Assembly (NCBI GenBank): GCA_002309155.1
Contig: DBXB01000046.1
Location: 1 to 50,976 of the forward strand
Length of the DNA stretch: 50,976 nucleotides
Source: Bacteroidales bacterium UBA1223
GTDB taxonomy: Bacteria > Bacteroidota > Bacteroidia > Bacteroidales > P3
Direction: 5' to 3'
Shown here: in pieces, positions 17,640 through 25,635 of the stretch
Layout of the letters: each line of letters opens with the position of its first letter
Position numbering within the stretch: position 1 is the first letter of the stretch
Program-made: the position numbers and the translations under genes
Notes under the pieces: generated by a model
Databases searched by the model: none
Seen by the model: the letters and a program-made list of their open reading frames with translations, nothing else
What the model was told of the DNA's origin: nothing

Positions 17640-18338
17640 ATGGAAGCAAAAAAATCACAGCAGGCAGACCTTGAAAAAAAGAAAGGACTGTATCTTGAAA
17701 TAGGTTTGGTTACTATCCTTGCCCTTGTGCTTGTGGCTTTCAACCTCAGAAGTACTGATAAATCCGATAGCGGTCTCAACACCCAGATGGTGAGCACCGA
17801 GATGGAGGAGGAAATCATCCAGACTGAGGAAGAACAACAGCAGGAACCTGAGCCGGAGCCCGAACAGCCGGAGCCCGAGGTTACTACTGAACTCGAAGTT
17901 GTCGACAACGATGCTGAGATCGAGAACGAGCTTGGTATAGTCGATGCCAGCGACGCCGCTGACAGAGCTCAGGAAGATGTGGCAATCTCGCAGGCTGTCG
18001 AGGAAGAAGACGAGGCTGAAGAAGAAATCTTCGTTTTCGTCGAGGAATTCCCGAGTTATCCTGGTGGCGATGCCGCTCTCTATGAATATCTGGGTAAAAA
18101 CATTCAGTATCCTGACCTGGCACGTGAAAACAGCATTACTGGTACGGTGGTTATCAAATTCGTCGTTGAGAAAGACGGTAGCGTTACCAGAGCATCCATC
18201 CTCCGTGAGATTGGTGGTGGATGCGGCAAGGAGGCTCTCCGTGTTGTCAACGCCATGCCAAAATGGAAACCCGGCAAGCAGAGCGGTAAGCCTGTTCGTA
18301 CCGAGTACACTCTCCCCGTTCAGTTCGAACTCCACTAA
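17640..18338 (+). CDS. tonB: Energy transducer TonB
   Basis: A 232-residue protein that links the proton-motive force (via ExbB/ExbD) to outer-membrane TonB-dependent transporters. Layout: short cytoplasmic N-terminus (MEAKKSQQADLEKKKGLYLE), one membrane helix (about 16-36, IGLVTILALVLVAFNL), an acidic Glu/Pro-rich periplasmic spacer (EEEQQQEPEPEPEQPEPEVT, about 60-85), and a C-terminal TonB domain from about 138 (FPSYPGGDAALYEYLGKNIQ, then GTVVIKFVVEKDGSVTRASI, and ALRVVNAMPKWKPGKQSGKP). The PGG and IxYPxxA motifs are typical of the Bacteroidota TonB subfamily. No exbB or exbD is nearby. It has its own promoter-like site and terminator. Confidence 0.93.
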   Translation: MEAKKSQQADLEKKKGLYLEIGLVTILALVLVAFNLRSTDKSDSGLNTQMVSTEMEEEIIQTEEEQQQEPEPEPEQPEPEVTTELEVVDNDAEIENELGIVDASDAADRAQEDVAISQAVEEEDEAEEEIFVFVEEFPSYPGGDAALYEYLGKNIQYPDLARENSITGTVVIKFVVEKDGSVTRASILREIGGGCGKEALRVVNAMPKWKPGKQSGKPVRTEYTLPVQFELH

Positions 18339-18377
18339 TTAGATTTTTCTGCATAGTATGCGGAAGAAATAAAAAAT

Positions 18378-18404
18378 AAGGCGAACCTGATAGTTCGCCT
18401 TTTT
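18378..18404 (+). terminator. Intrinsic terminator after tonB
   Basis: AAGGCGAAC and GTTCGCCTT form a 9-bp stem with the loop CTGATA, followed by a T run. It lies 40 bp after the tonB stop and just before the ABC-F gene. Confidence 0.85.
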
Positions 18405-18424
18405 CTATTCACTATTCACATACC

Positions 18425-20359
18425 GTGATTTCTGTAAATAACCTCTCTGTCCAGTTCACTGGAGTTACTCTTTTTGACAATGTCACGTTCAATATCAATG
18501 ACCGAGACCGTATCGGACTTGTGGGTAAGAACGGGGCAGGGAAGTCGACATTGCTTAAAATCCTTTGTCGTCAGCAGGAACCCGAGACGGGTACAGTCAT
18601 CATTGCGACAGGACAGACAGTGGGTTATCTCCCACAGGAGATGATTCCAGACACTGTGGGTACCGTTATTCAAGAGACGATGACGGCTTTTGAGGAGATC
18701 GTTGAATTGGAACGCCGTCAGGAGACTCTTTCTCAGGATGTGGCGACTCGCACCGATTATGATTCGCAAGAATATGGGCGTCTGCTATCCCAACTCCATG
18801 AGGTGACAGAGCGCATATCTATGCTGGGTGGCTCTAACCGCAGGGAGATGGCGGAGAAAGTTCTACTCGGATTGGGATTCCGTCATGATGATTTTGACAG
18901 ACTGGTGGCAGAGTTCAGCGGGGGGTGGCAGATGCGTGTCGAACTTGCCAAACTATTGTTGCGCAACCCCGATATACTTCTCCTTGACGAGCCCACCAAT
19001 CATCTTGATATAGAGTCTATACAATGGCTGGAGAATTATCTCTCCACCTATTTTGGCGCCGTGGTACTCGTCTCGCATGACCGTACCTTCCTCGACCATA
19101 TCACTAAAAGGACCATAGAGATTACTGCTGGTAAGATATATGACTACCACGTTCCCTATTCTGAATACGTGGAACAGATGCAGGCTCGTAGAGCCTCGCA
19201 GATGGCTCAGCTCACCAACCAGCAACGGCAGGTGGCGCAGATCGAGTCCTTCATTGAAAGATTCCGCTACAAGGCGACGAAATCCAAACAGGTCCAGTCA
19301 CGTGTGAAGATGCTTGAGAAGATGGATGAGATAGTGGTCGATGAAGTCTCCACTGAGAGCATACGCTTCCGATTCCCGCCGGCACCTCATAGTGGAAAAA
19401 TTGTCCTTGAAGCAAATAACTTAGGCAAAGCCTATGGAGACAACCAGGTCTTCGACAAGGTCGATTTCCTGGTCACCAGTGGCAGCAGATTGGCTTTCGT
19501 TGGTCGCAACGGTGAGGGTAAGTCCACCTTGGCTAAGATTATAGTCGGCGAAATCAACGACTATACGGGTTCATTCAGGCTTGGCCATCAAGTCCAGATA
19601 GGGTATTACGCCCAGAATCAGGCGGCGATGCTTGACGGGGAGAAGACCGTCTTCGAGACCATTGACGAGGCGGCTGTGGGTGATATCCGTCCGAAGATAC
19701 GCAGTATCCTTGGCTCCTTCTTGTTCGACAATGACGATATCGATAAGAAAGTTAAGGTGTTGTCGGGAGGAGAGAAGGCTCGTCTGGCATTGGCTAAACT
19801 GTTATTGACGCCATGCAATCTCTTGGTGTTGGATGAGCCGACCAATCACCTCGACATGGATTCAAAGGATATTCTGAAGAACGCCCTCATTCAGTATGAA
19901 GGTACCTTGATTGTGGTGTCTCATGACCGAGACTTTCTGCAGGGATTGACTGATTCGCTCTTTGAGTTTCGTGACGGTGCCGTGCACGAATTCAAGGGTG
20001 ATATCTTCGAATTTCTGGAATACCGCCGCCTGGATCACCTCAAGGACTTGGAGGTTCAGAAACGTGTCGCCGCAAGTCAGCCTCAACAGGTGTCGCAAAA
20101 TAAACTTAACTACCAGCAGTCGAAGGAGCGTGAGCGTGAGCTTCGCAAATTGCGAGTCAATGTGGAGAAAATTGAGGGAGAGATAAATGTGCTGGAATCT
20201 AAAATCGCCGAGAAAGAAGCTCAGTTGGCGGATGGTGGACAGGAATCGACAGATGTTGCCTTTTATGCCGAATATCAGCAACTGAAAGACGAGTTGGAAT
20301 TACGTATGGGAGAATGGGAAGAGGCGACGATAGCTCTTGAGGAATTCGAGAACAGATAG
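18425..20359 (+). CDS. ABC-F family ATP-binding protein
   Basis: A 644-residue cytoplasmic protein with two ABC domains and no membrane part. Domain 1: Walker A GLVGKNGAGKSTLLKIL, signature FSGGWQMRVELAKLL, Walker B ILLLDEPTNHLD. Domain 2: FVGRNGEGKSTLAKII, LSGGEKARLALAKLLL, LLVLDEPTNHLDMDS. Between them lies the charged P-site tRNA-interaction linker (FIERFRYKATKSKQVQSRVK), and the C-terminus is a coiled coil (about 565-644). ABC-F proteins act on the ribosome in translation quality control or antibiotic protection. The start is a GTG at 18425; no ATG fits the conserved N-terminus (MISVNNLSVQF). It converges on the flavoprotein gene with only 17 bp between stops. Confidence 0.93.
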   Translation: MISVNNLSVQFTGVTLFDNVTFNINDRDRIGLVGKNGAGKSTLLKILCRQQEPETGTVIIATGQTVGYLPQEMIPDTVGTVIQETMTAFEEIVELERRQETLSQDVATRTDYDSQEYGRLLSQLHEVTERISMLGGSNRREMAEKVLLGLGFRHDDFDRLVAEFSGGWQMRVELAKLLLRNPDILLLDEPTNHLDIESIQWLENYLSTYFGAVVLVSHDRTFLDHITKRTIEITAGKIYDYHVPYSEYVEQMQARRASQMAQLTNQQRQVAQIESFIERFRYKATKSKQVQSRVKMLEKMDEIVVDEVSTESIRFRFPPAPHSGKIVLEANNLGKAYGDNQVFDKVDFLVTSGSRLAFVGRNGEGKSTLAKIIVGEINDYTGSFRLGHQVQIGYYAQNQAAMLDGEKTVFETIDEAAVGDIRPKIRSILGSFLFDNDDIDKKVKVLSGGEKARLALAKLLLTPCNLLVLDEPTNHLDMDSKDILKNALIQYEGTLIVVSHDRDFLQGLTDSLFEFRDGAVHEFKGDIFEFLEYRRLDHLKDLEVQKRVAASQPQQVSQNKLNYQQSKERERELRKLRVNVEKIEGEINVLESKIAEKEAQLADGGQESTDVAFYAEYQQLKDELELRMGEWEEATIALEEFENR

Positions 20360-20376
20360 CGAGTCATTGTGACTTC

Positions 20377-21612
20377 TTAGCAGTAGCATCCCGCGGCGTG
20401 TCCCGTAGTAAAGGCTATTTGTAAGTTGTATCCGCCAGTGTCAGCGTCGAGGTCCAATACTTCCCCGATCAGATACAGTCCTTTGACCAATTTTGACTCC
20501 ATGGTCTTGGGGTTTACCTCTTTCAGGTCGACGCCTCCTTGTGTTACAATGGCCTCTTCAAAGTTGCCCGTACCGGTGAGTGGGAACGAGAAATCCTTCA
20601 GGAAATGTAGCAGGCGTTTTCGCTCGGCAGAGTTAATCTGGTTAAGTCTCTTGTAATACTCTATATGCATCTGTGGCAGAGCGAGGGGGATGAGCTCGGC
20701 GGGCATCCATAACCGCAGTGCGTCATTAAAAATACGTGTGCCGTTGCTGTTGAGGTCGGCGATGAGCCGCTTGTCGAGTTCGTCAGCTTCGACGGCGGGT
20801 TTGAAATCCAGATGCGCTATTATTTCGATTCCTTTGTTTAGAAATCCGGTGGCATTACGACTTGCCGAAAGGACTATTGGACCGTTGATGCCATTTTCGG
20901 TAAACGACATCTCGCCGAAATGTTCACAGATTTTCTTGCCGTTGGTGTGGGTGAGAGATAGTTTGACATTTCGCAGGCTGAAATTAACCAACTCCTGCGG
21001 AATGTCCAGGTCGCAGTGAAGGGCGACAAGTGCGGGGAAACGATCTTTAATTGTGTGTCCGACCTCTTCGGCCATTCTGTATCCGTCGCCTGTCGAACCT
21101 GTCAACGGATAGCTCATGCCTCCTGTGGCGAGGACCACAGATGAGGCACGATGCCGGCTTCCGTCAGCCATTGTCACGCCACATGCCTGACCCTCTTCGG
21201 TTATCAGCGACGCCACACGGTTCTTCTTAAGAATCTCAACATTGGGCATCTGTTCCAATGTCTGTATCAGAGCAAGGAAGATGTCGAGCGATTTGCCACT
21301 TTTGGGATACACCCTGCTACCCCTTTCCACCACAAGTGGCACGCCCAGTTCCTCGAAGAGTCCCATTAACTCATTGTTGAAGAACGTGACTGCGGAGTTG
21401 CGGAGGAAACGAGGGTCAGACCCTACATGGTTGAGGAAGTCCTTCAGGGGAGAGGTGTTGGTGAGGTTGCATCTGCCTTTGCCGGTGATTCGCAGTTTCA
21501 GTCCCGGTTGTTCCATCTTCTCAATCAACAGCACACGTCGACCTCGGCGACCGGCGAACAATGTTGCCATCATGCCGGCGGCACCGGCGCCAACAATGAT
21601 TACGTCGTACAT
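20377..21612 (-). CDS. HI0933-family NAD(P)/FAD-dependent oxidoreductase
   Basis: A 411-residue flavoprotein from the ATG at 21612 (MYDVIIVGAGAAGMMATLFA). The frame is open further to a TTG at 21624, but the ATG directly precedes the FAD-binding strand and leaves 1 bp to the upstream stop. Features: GxGxxG dinucleotide fold, GLKLRITGKGRCNLTN (HI0933/BaiN hallmark), VLATGGMSYPLTGSTGDGYR, and C-terminal LYLIGEVLDLDADTGGYNLQ. Family members include a bile-acid dehydroxylation enzyme (BaiN) and many uncharacterised proteins, so the substrate is open. Probably cotranscribed with the stress-protein gene upstream. Confidence 0.9.
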   Translation of the reverse strand: MYDVIIVGAGAAGMMATLFAGRRGRRVLLIEKMEQPGLKLRITGKGRCNLTNTSPLKDFLNHVGSDPRFLRNSAVTFFNNELMGLFEELGVPLVVERGSRVYPKSGKSLDIFLALIQTLEQMPNVEILKKNRVASLITEEGQACGVTMADGSRHRASSVVLATGGMSYPLTGSTGDGYRMAEEVGHTIKDRFPALVALHCDLDIPQELVNFSLRNVKLSLTHTNGKKICEHFGEMSFTENGINGPIVLSASRNATGFLNKGIEIIAHLDFKPAVEADELDKRLIADLNSNGTRIFNDALRLWMPAELIPLALPQMHIEYYKRLNQINSAERKRLLHFLKDFSFPLTGTGNFEEAIVTQGGVDLKEVNPKTMESKLVKGLYLIGEVLDLDADTGGYNLQIAFTTGHAAGCYC

Positions 21613-21613
21613 C

Positions 21614-22447
21614 TTAACGTGCAATATCGCCTATGTCTTCGGGATGGATGCATAGGACGGGTATCTGGGAATTATGGACAATCTGTTGTGCGTTGGTGCC
21701 GAGGAACAGGCGTGCCAACAGTCTGTCCTGTTCAGTGTTGATAACCACAAGGTCGGCATTGATGCTCGAAGCATAGTCCAATACAGTCTTGGAGTAGTTC
21801 TCATAGCGTCGTCCGCAACTATGGTAGGGGATGCCTTCTCTCGAGAAGAATTCCTCCACCTGTTTCAAATATGTGCGCAAGGTCATGGCATCCTGTGCTG
21901 TCTCAATGAGTCCGAGGATATGAACCTGTGAGCCGAATATCTTAGCCATCTGTGCCGCCGGATTCACTTTCTGTCTGGAGTTGGCGTTGATGCGGATTGG
22001 CACCACGATGTTGTCGAGTTTTTTATGGAAATTGAATCCTTCACGAATGGTCAATGTGGGGCAGGGCGCTTCCTGAACGATGCGTACTGCCGTGCTGCCC
22101 ATCCAGTATTTTTCGAAGCCTGACGCACCGTTGGTTCCGATGACTACCATTGGGGAGTCCTCTTTGCGTGCCTCCTCGGCAATGCAACTCGCAACCTTTC
22201 CACTCATTATGCTCCATGAAATCTCGCCATGTCTCAGTTGAGGTTGTTTCTGCTCGCATAGTTGCTGCAGTTTTTCCTCTGCCAGATGCGATGTAATCTC
22301 CATCTGGTCATTGGAAAGAAGTTTTTTCTCTTTCTTAATCCACAAAAGACGTATGCCTGTTTTGAACTGGTTGGCTATATCCACAGCAATGTCAAGGGCT
22401 ACATAGGATCCTTTGGAAAAGTCGGTGCCGACGATGATAGACTTCAT
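21614..22447 (-). CDS. Tandem-domain universal stress protein
   Basis: A 277-residue cytoplasmic protein with two Usp domains. The first (1-140) starts MKSIIVGTDFSKGSYVALDI and has the ATP-binding loop VVIGTNGASGFEKYWMGSTA followed by VQEAPCPTLTI. The second (about 145-277) starts NIVVPIRINANSRQKVNPAA and ends RLFLGTNAQQIVHNSQIPVL. The first loop fits the ATP-binding G-x2-G-x9-G(S/T) type; the second is less complete. Such proteins help survival under starvation or oxidative stress. It precedes the flavoprotein gene by 1 bp. Confidence 0.9.
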   Translation of the reverse strand: MKSIIVGTDFSKGSYVALDIAVDIANQFKTGIRLLWIKKEKKLLSNDQMEITSHLAEEKLQQLCEQKQPQLRHGEISWSIMSGKVASCIAEEARKEDSPMVVIGTNGASGFEKYWMGSTAVRIVQEAPCPTLTIREGFNFHKKLDNIVVPIRINANSRQKVNPAAQMAKIFGSQVHILGLIETAQDAMTLRTYLKQVEEFFSREGIPYHSCGRRYENYSKTVLDYASSINADLVVINTEQDRLLARLFLGTNAQQIVHNSQIPVLCIHPEDIGDIAR

Positions 22448-22597
22448 ACTGAAAAGTGTTGTTATTCTAATTTAATTATTGTTAACGAATTATTATAGTA
22501 ATTATTGTATTATTTATTATTTTGTTGTAATGTATTGATTGCCATTCGTTTCCCTGTTGTTGAATATTCTTTGTCGGGTTGAATGCTCTTTTTTTTG

Positions 22598-22605
22598 TAT
22601 CTTTG
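22598..22605 (+). promoter_or_regulatory. Putative -7 box (TATCTTTG) for ruvB
   Basis: TATCTTTG at 22598-22605 lies 19 bp before the ATG at 22625. TTG at 22579-22581 gives a 16-bp spacer and TTG at 22571-22573 a 24-bp spacer, neither ideal. Its place supports the 22625 start over the earlier in-frame ATG at 22583. Confidence 0.55.
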
Positions 22606-22624
22606 CAAATCCAACCTTCTATCG

Positions 22625-23650
22625 ATGAACGACAATTTAGATCCAACAGGAATCAGTCAAAGCGCAAAGGAACGTGAGGTCGAGAGGGCGTTGCGTCCCA
22701 AGGCTTTTGATAGTTTCGCGGGACAGCAGCAGGTGCTTGACAACCTGCGGGTATATGTCCAGGCGGCGAAGACCCGTGGTGAGTCGCTTGACCATGTGCT
22801 CTTACATGGACCTCCGGGACTGGGGAAGACGACGCTGTCACATATTATCGCCAATGAATTGGGCGTTAACATGAAGATGACTTCAGGACCGGTGCTCGAC
22901 AAACCTGGCGACTTGGCAGGTTTGCTTACTTCGCTCGGCCCCAACGATGTCCTTTTTATTGACGAGATACATCGTCTGTCCCCCATAGTTGAGGAATATC
23001 TCTATTCCGCCATGGAGGATTACAAGATAGACATTATGATAGAATCGGGACCGGCGGCGCGCAGCGTGCAACTTAACCTTAAACCCTTCACCCTCATAGG
23101 CGCCACCACTCGCTCAGGTATGCTCACGGCACCTCTTCGTGCCCGTTTCGGCATTACTGCCCGTCTGCAATACTATGACGCGCCGACTCTCACACAAATC
23201 ATCAATCGTTCGGCGGCTCTCCTTGGTGTCAAAATCACCAGCGAGTCGGCGGTGGAGATAGCGCGGCGCAGTCGCGGTACCCCTCGTATAGCTAACCTGC
23301 TCCTTAGACGTGTGCGTGACTTCGCTCAGGTGAAAGGTGACGGTACCATCACACTGGATATAGCCCGCTATGCGTTGCAGGCTCTCAATGTTGACCGCAA
23401 TGGTTTGGACGAGATGGATATACGTATTCTGTCGACTATTATCGAGAAATTCCATGGCGGTCCCGTGGGACTTAATACCATTGCTACAGCAGTCGCTGAA
23501 GAGGCAGGAACAATCGAGGAGGTCTATGAACCCTTCCTTATCCAGGAGGGTTATATCATGCGTACACCCCGAGGACGTGAGGTGACGCAGCTGGCTTATC
23601 AGCATCTGGGCAAAATACGTACTGGTGGAAACCAGAGTGTGCTGTTTTAA
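22625..23650 (+). CDS. ruvB: Holliday junction branch migration ATPase RuvB
   Basis: A 341-residue AAA+ motor that drives branch migration with RuvA. The start at 22625 gives the usual N-terminus (MNDNLDPTGISQSAKEREVE); an ATG 14 codons earlier lies before the -7 box. Walker A LLHGPPGLGKTTLSHII, Walker B DVLFIDEIHRLSP, sensor 1 and arginine finger LIGATTRSGMLTAPLRARFG, sensor 2 SRGTPRIANLLLRRVRDFAQ, and C-terminal winged helix (YEPFLIQEGYIMRTPRGREV) are all present. Length is normal. ruvA and ruvC are not nearby. Confidence 0.97.
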   Translation: MNDNLDPTGISQSAKEREVERALRPKAFDSFAGQQQVLDNLRVYVQAAKTRGESLDHVLLHGPPGLGKTTLSHIIANELGVNMKMTSGPVLDKPGDLAGLLTSLGPNDVLFIDEIHRLSPIVEEYLYSAMEDYKIDIMIESGPAARSVQLNLKPFTLIGATTRSGMLTAPLRARFGITARLQYYDAPTLTQIINRSAALLGVKITSESAVEIARRSRGTPRIANLLLRRVRDFAQVKGDGTITLDIARYALQALNVDRNGLDEMDIRILSTIIEKFHGGPVGLNTIATAVAEEAGTIEEVYEPFLIQEGYIMRTPRGREVTQLAYQHLGKIRTGGNQSVLF

Positions 23651-23657
23651 AATAGCT

Positions 23658-23702
23658 CTAGAAATTCTAGAATATCTAGATTGCCTAGAAAATCTAGAAC
23701 CA
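23658..23702 (+). repeat. CTAG array, 5 units of exactly 9 bp
   Basis: CTAG occurs at 23658, 23667, 23676, 23685 and 23694, an exact 9-bp period. Units are CTAGAAATT, CTAGAATAT, CTAGATTGC, CTAGAAAAT, CTAGAACCA. The array fills most of the 66-bp gap between ruvB and hutI. A longer array of the same period in the opposite orientation lies at 26555. Confidence 0.9.
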
Positions 23703-23716
23703 AGAAGTTAAAAATC

Positions 23717-24973
23717 ATGAAGACTCTTATAAAAAATATCAAGGAATTAGTCGGAGTAGAAACCGACCCAAATATCCGCAAACAAGGCAAGGAGATGGCG
23801 CGGATGGAGACAATCAAGGATGCCTATTTGATTGTCGAAGATGGCAAGATTAAGGCCTTCGGGAAGATGAAGGACACTGAGAATTTTCAATCTGCAATTC
23901 TCAATTCCCAATTCGACCACGTGGTGGACGCTACTGGTCGGATGGTTTTCCCCGCTTTCTGCGACTCGCATACGCACATAGTCTATGCCAACTCGCGTGA
24001 GCATGAGTTTGTCGACAAGATTCGTGGTCTCAGTTATGAGGAAATAGCCAAGAGGGGAGGAGGTATCCTGAATTCAGCCAAAGCCACAGCCGCGGCTTCG
24101 GAGGACGAACTCTACGACATGGCGTTGCAACGTCTCGAGGAGGTGATGCGTATGGGCACGGGTGCCATAGAGATTAAGAGTGGCTATGGTTTGACCACGG
24201 AGAGTGAGTTGAAACTCCTGCGTGTCATCCGCCGCCTCAAGGATAATTCTCCCATGACCATCAAGTCGAACTTCCTTGGGGCTCACGGCATCCCGATGGA
24301 ATATCGCGGACACCATGAGGACTATGTCGACTTGGTCATCAACGAGATGATACCGCTGGTCGCCGCTGAGGGTTTGGCCGACTTTATCGATGTTTTCTGC
24401 GACCAGGGATTCTTCACCGTCGAGGATACTGCCCGTATCCTTGAGGCAGGTATCAAATACGGTATGCGACCGAAGATACACGCCAACGAGATGGCTGTCT
24501 CGGGCGGTGTGCAGGTCGGTGTGAAATACGGAGCCATATCTGTTGACCACCTTGAGCAGATGGGTGACGCAGAGATAGAGTGTCTGAAAGGCAGTGATAC
24601 CATGCCTACCATCCTGCCCGGCTGTGCCTTCTTCCTCAACCTGCCTCTCTCGCCGGCTCGCAAGATGATTGACGCTGGTTTGCCTGTGGCTATGGCGTCA
24701 GATTATAATCCCGGCACCTCGCCTTCAGGCAATATGCAACTTATCCTATCGATGGCGTGCATACGTTACCGGCTGACACCCGAAGAGGCTATCAACGCCA
24801 CAACCCTCAACACTGCTTACGCTATGGGTGTGAGCGACGAAGTGGGTAGCATCGCTGTTGGCAAGAAGGCAAACTTCTACATCACCAAGCCCATGTCCAG
24901 CTATGAGTATATGCCCTATGCTTATGGCGAAAACAAGGTGTGGCAAATGTTTGTAAACGGCAAGCGGGTATGA
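23717..24973 (+). CDS. hutI: Imidazolonepropionase
   Basis: A 418-residue amidohydrolase hydrolysing 4-imidazolone-5-propanoate to N-formimino-L-glutamate in histidine breakdown. The start at 23717 (MKTLIKNIKELVGVETDP) follows the CTAG array; the frame is open upstream but only through that repeat. The metal-binding FCDSHTHIVYANSREHEF, substrate blocks GTGAIEIKSGYGLTTESELK and FLGAHGIPMEYRGHHEDYVD, metal HANEM, and C-terminal VAMASDYNPGTSPSGNMQLI agree with HutI. Residues about 54-67 (NFQSAILNSQF region) come from an AT-rich repeat-like stretch at 23880-23919. The stop overlaps the lolD start by 4 bp (ATGA). The other hut genes are not here. Confidence 0.94.
   Translation: MKTLIKNIKELVGVETDPNIRKQGKEMARMETIKDAYLIVEDGKIKAFGKMKDTENFQSAILNSQFDHVVDATGRMVFPAFCDSHTHIVYANSREHEFVDKIRGLSYEEIAKRGGGILNSAKATAAASEDELYDMALQRLEEVMRMGTGAIEIKSGYGLTTESELKLLRVIRRLKDNSPMTIKSNFLGAHGIPMEYRGHHEDYVDLVINEMIPLVAAEGLADFIDVFCDQGFFTVEDTARILEAGIKYGMRPKIHANEMAVSGGVQVGVKYGAISVDHLEQMGDAEIECLKGSDTMPTILPGCAFFLNLPLSPARKMIDAGLPVAMASDYNPGTSPSGNMQLILSMACIRYRLTPEEAINATTLNTAYAMGVSDEVGSIAVGKKANFYITKPMSSYEYMPYAYGENKVWQMFVNGKRV
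23880..23919 (+). repeat. AATTYYCAATT-type degenerate repeat inside hutI
   Basis: The stretch reads as imperfect units GAATTTTCAATCT, GCAATTCTCAATT, CCCAATTCGAC. It differs in composition from the surrounding gene and encodes ENFQSAILNSQF, a segment between two conserved parts of the N-terminal beta domain. It looks like an intergenic-type repeat carried in frame. Confidence 0.45.
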
Positions 24974-25623
24974 TTAATGTAGAACATCTATATAAGTCCT
25001 ACGGGTCCCTGCAGGTGCTCAAGGACGTAAGTCTCAAGGTTGCCGAGGGTGAAGTGGTGAGCATTGTGGGAGCTTCTGGTGCTGGAAAGACCACCTTGCT
25101 ACAGATTATTGGTACTCTCGATACCGCTGATAGTGGTGTGGTGAGGATTAAGGACACCGATGTGACTAAACTTGACGGCAAGTCTCTGGCACGGTTCCGC
25201 AACAGCAATATCGGCTTTGTGTTCCAATTCCATAACCTTTTGCCAGAATTCAGTGCCTTGGAAAACGTATGTATGCCGGCAATGATTGCAGGTATGTCGA
25301 TGGATGAAGCCTCTGCCAAGGCTTTGTCATTGCTCGATTTTCTCAATCTGAGGGATAGAGCATCGCATAAACCTGCCGCATTGTCGGGCGGTGAACAGCA
25401 GCGTGTGGCTGTCGCCAGAGCGCTCATCAACCAGCCTGCTGTTGTACTCGCCGACGAGCCGTCGGGCAACCTCGACTCTGCCCATGCCAAGGAACTTCAT
25501 GAACTATTCTTCAGTCTGCGTGATAAATACCGTCAGACTTTTGTCATTGTAACCCATAACACTGAACTTGCCGAGATGTCCGACCGTATGATTACAATAA
25601 AGGACGGTGGTGTGATAGGCTAA
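24970..25623 (+). CDS. lolD: Lipoprotein-releasing type ABC transporter ATP-binding protein (LolD-like)
   Basis: A 217-residue ATPase. The ATG at 24970 overlaps the hutI stop (ATGA) and gives MINVEHLYKSYGSLQVLKDV, the usual N-terminus. Walker A SIVGASGAGKTTLLQIIGTL, Q-loop FVFQFHNLLPEFSALENV, signature LSGGEQQRVAVARALI, Walker B VVLADEPSGNLDS and H-loop FVIVTHNTELAEMSDR are complete. QFHNLLPEFSALENVCMPAM is typical of LolD/MacB-type ATPases, which pair with FtsX-like permeases to extract lipoproteins from the inner membrane. No permease (lolC/E) gene is adjacent, so the partner is encoded elsewhere. Confidence 0.9.
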   Translation: MINVEHLYKSYGSLQVLKDVSLKVAEGEVVSIVGASGAGKTTLLQIIGTLDTADSGVVRIKDTDVTKLDGKSLARFRNSNIGFVFQFHNLLPEFSALENVCMPAMIAGMSMDEASAKALSLLDFLNLRDRASHKPAALSGGEQQRVAVARALINQPAVVLADEPSGNLDSAHAKELHELFFSLRDKYRQTFVIVTHNTELAEMSDRMITIKDGGVIG

Positions 25624-25635
25624 ACCTAATATGTC

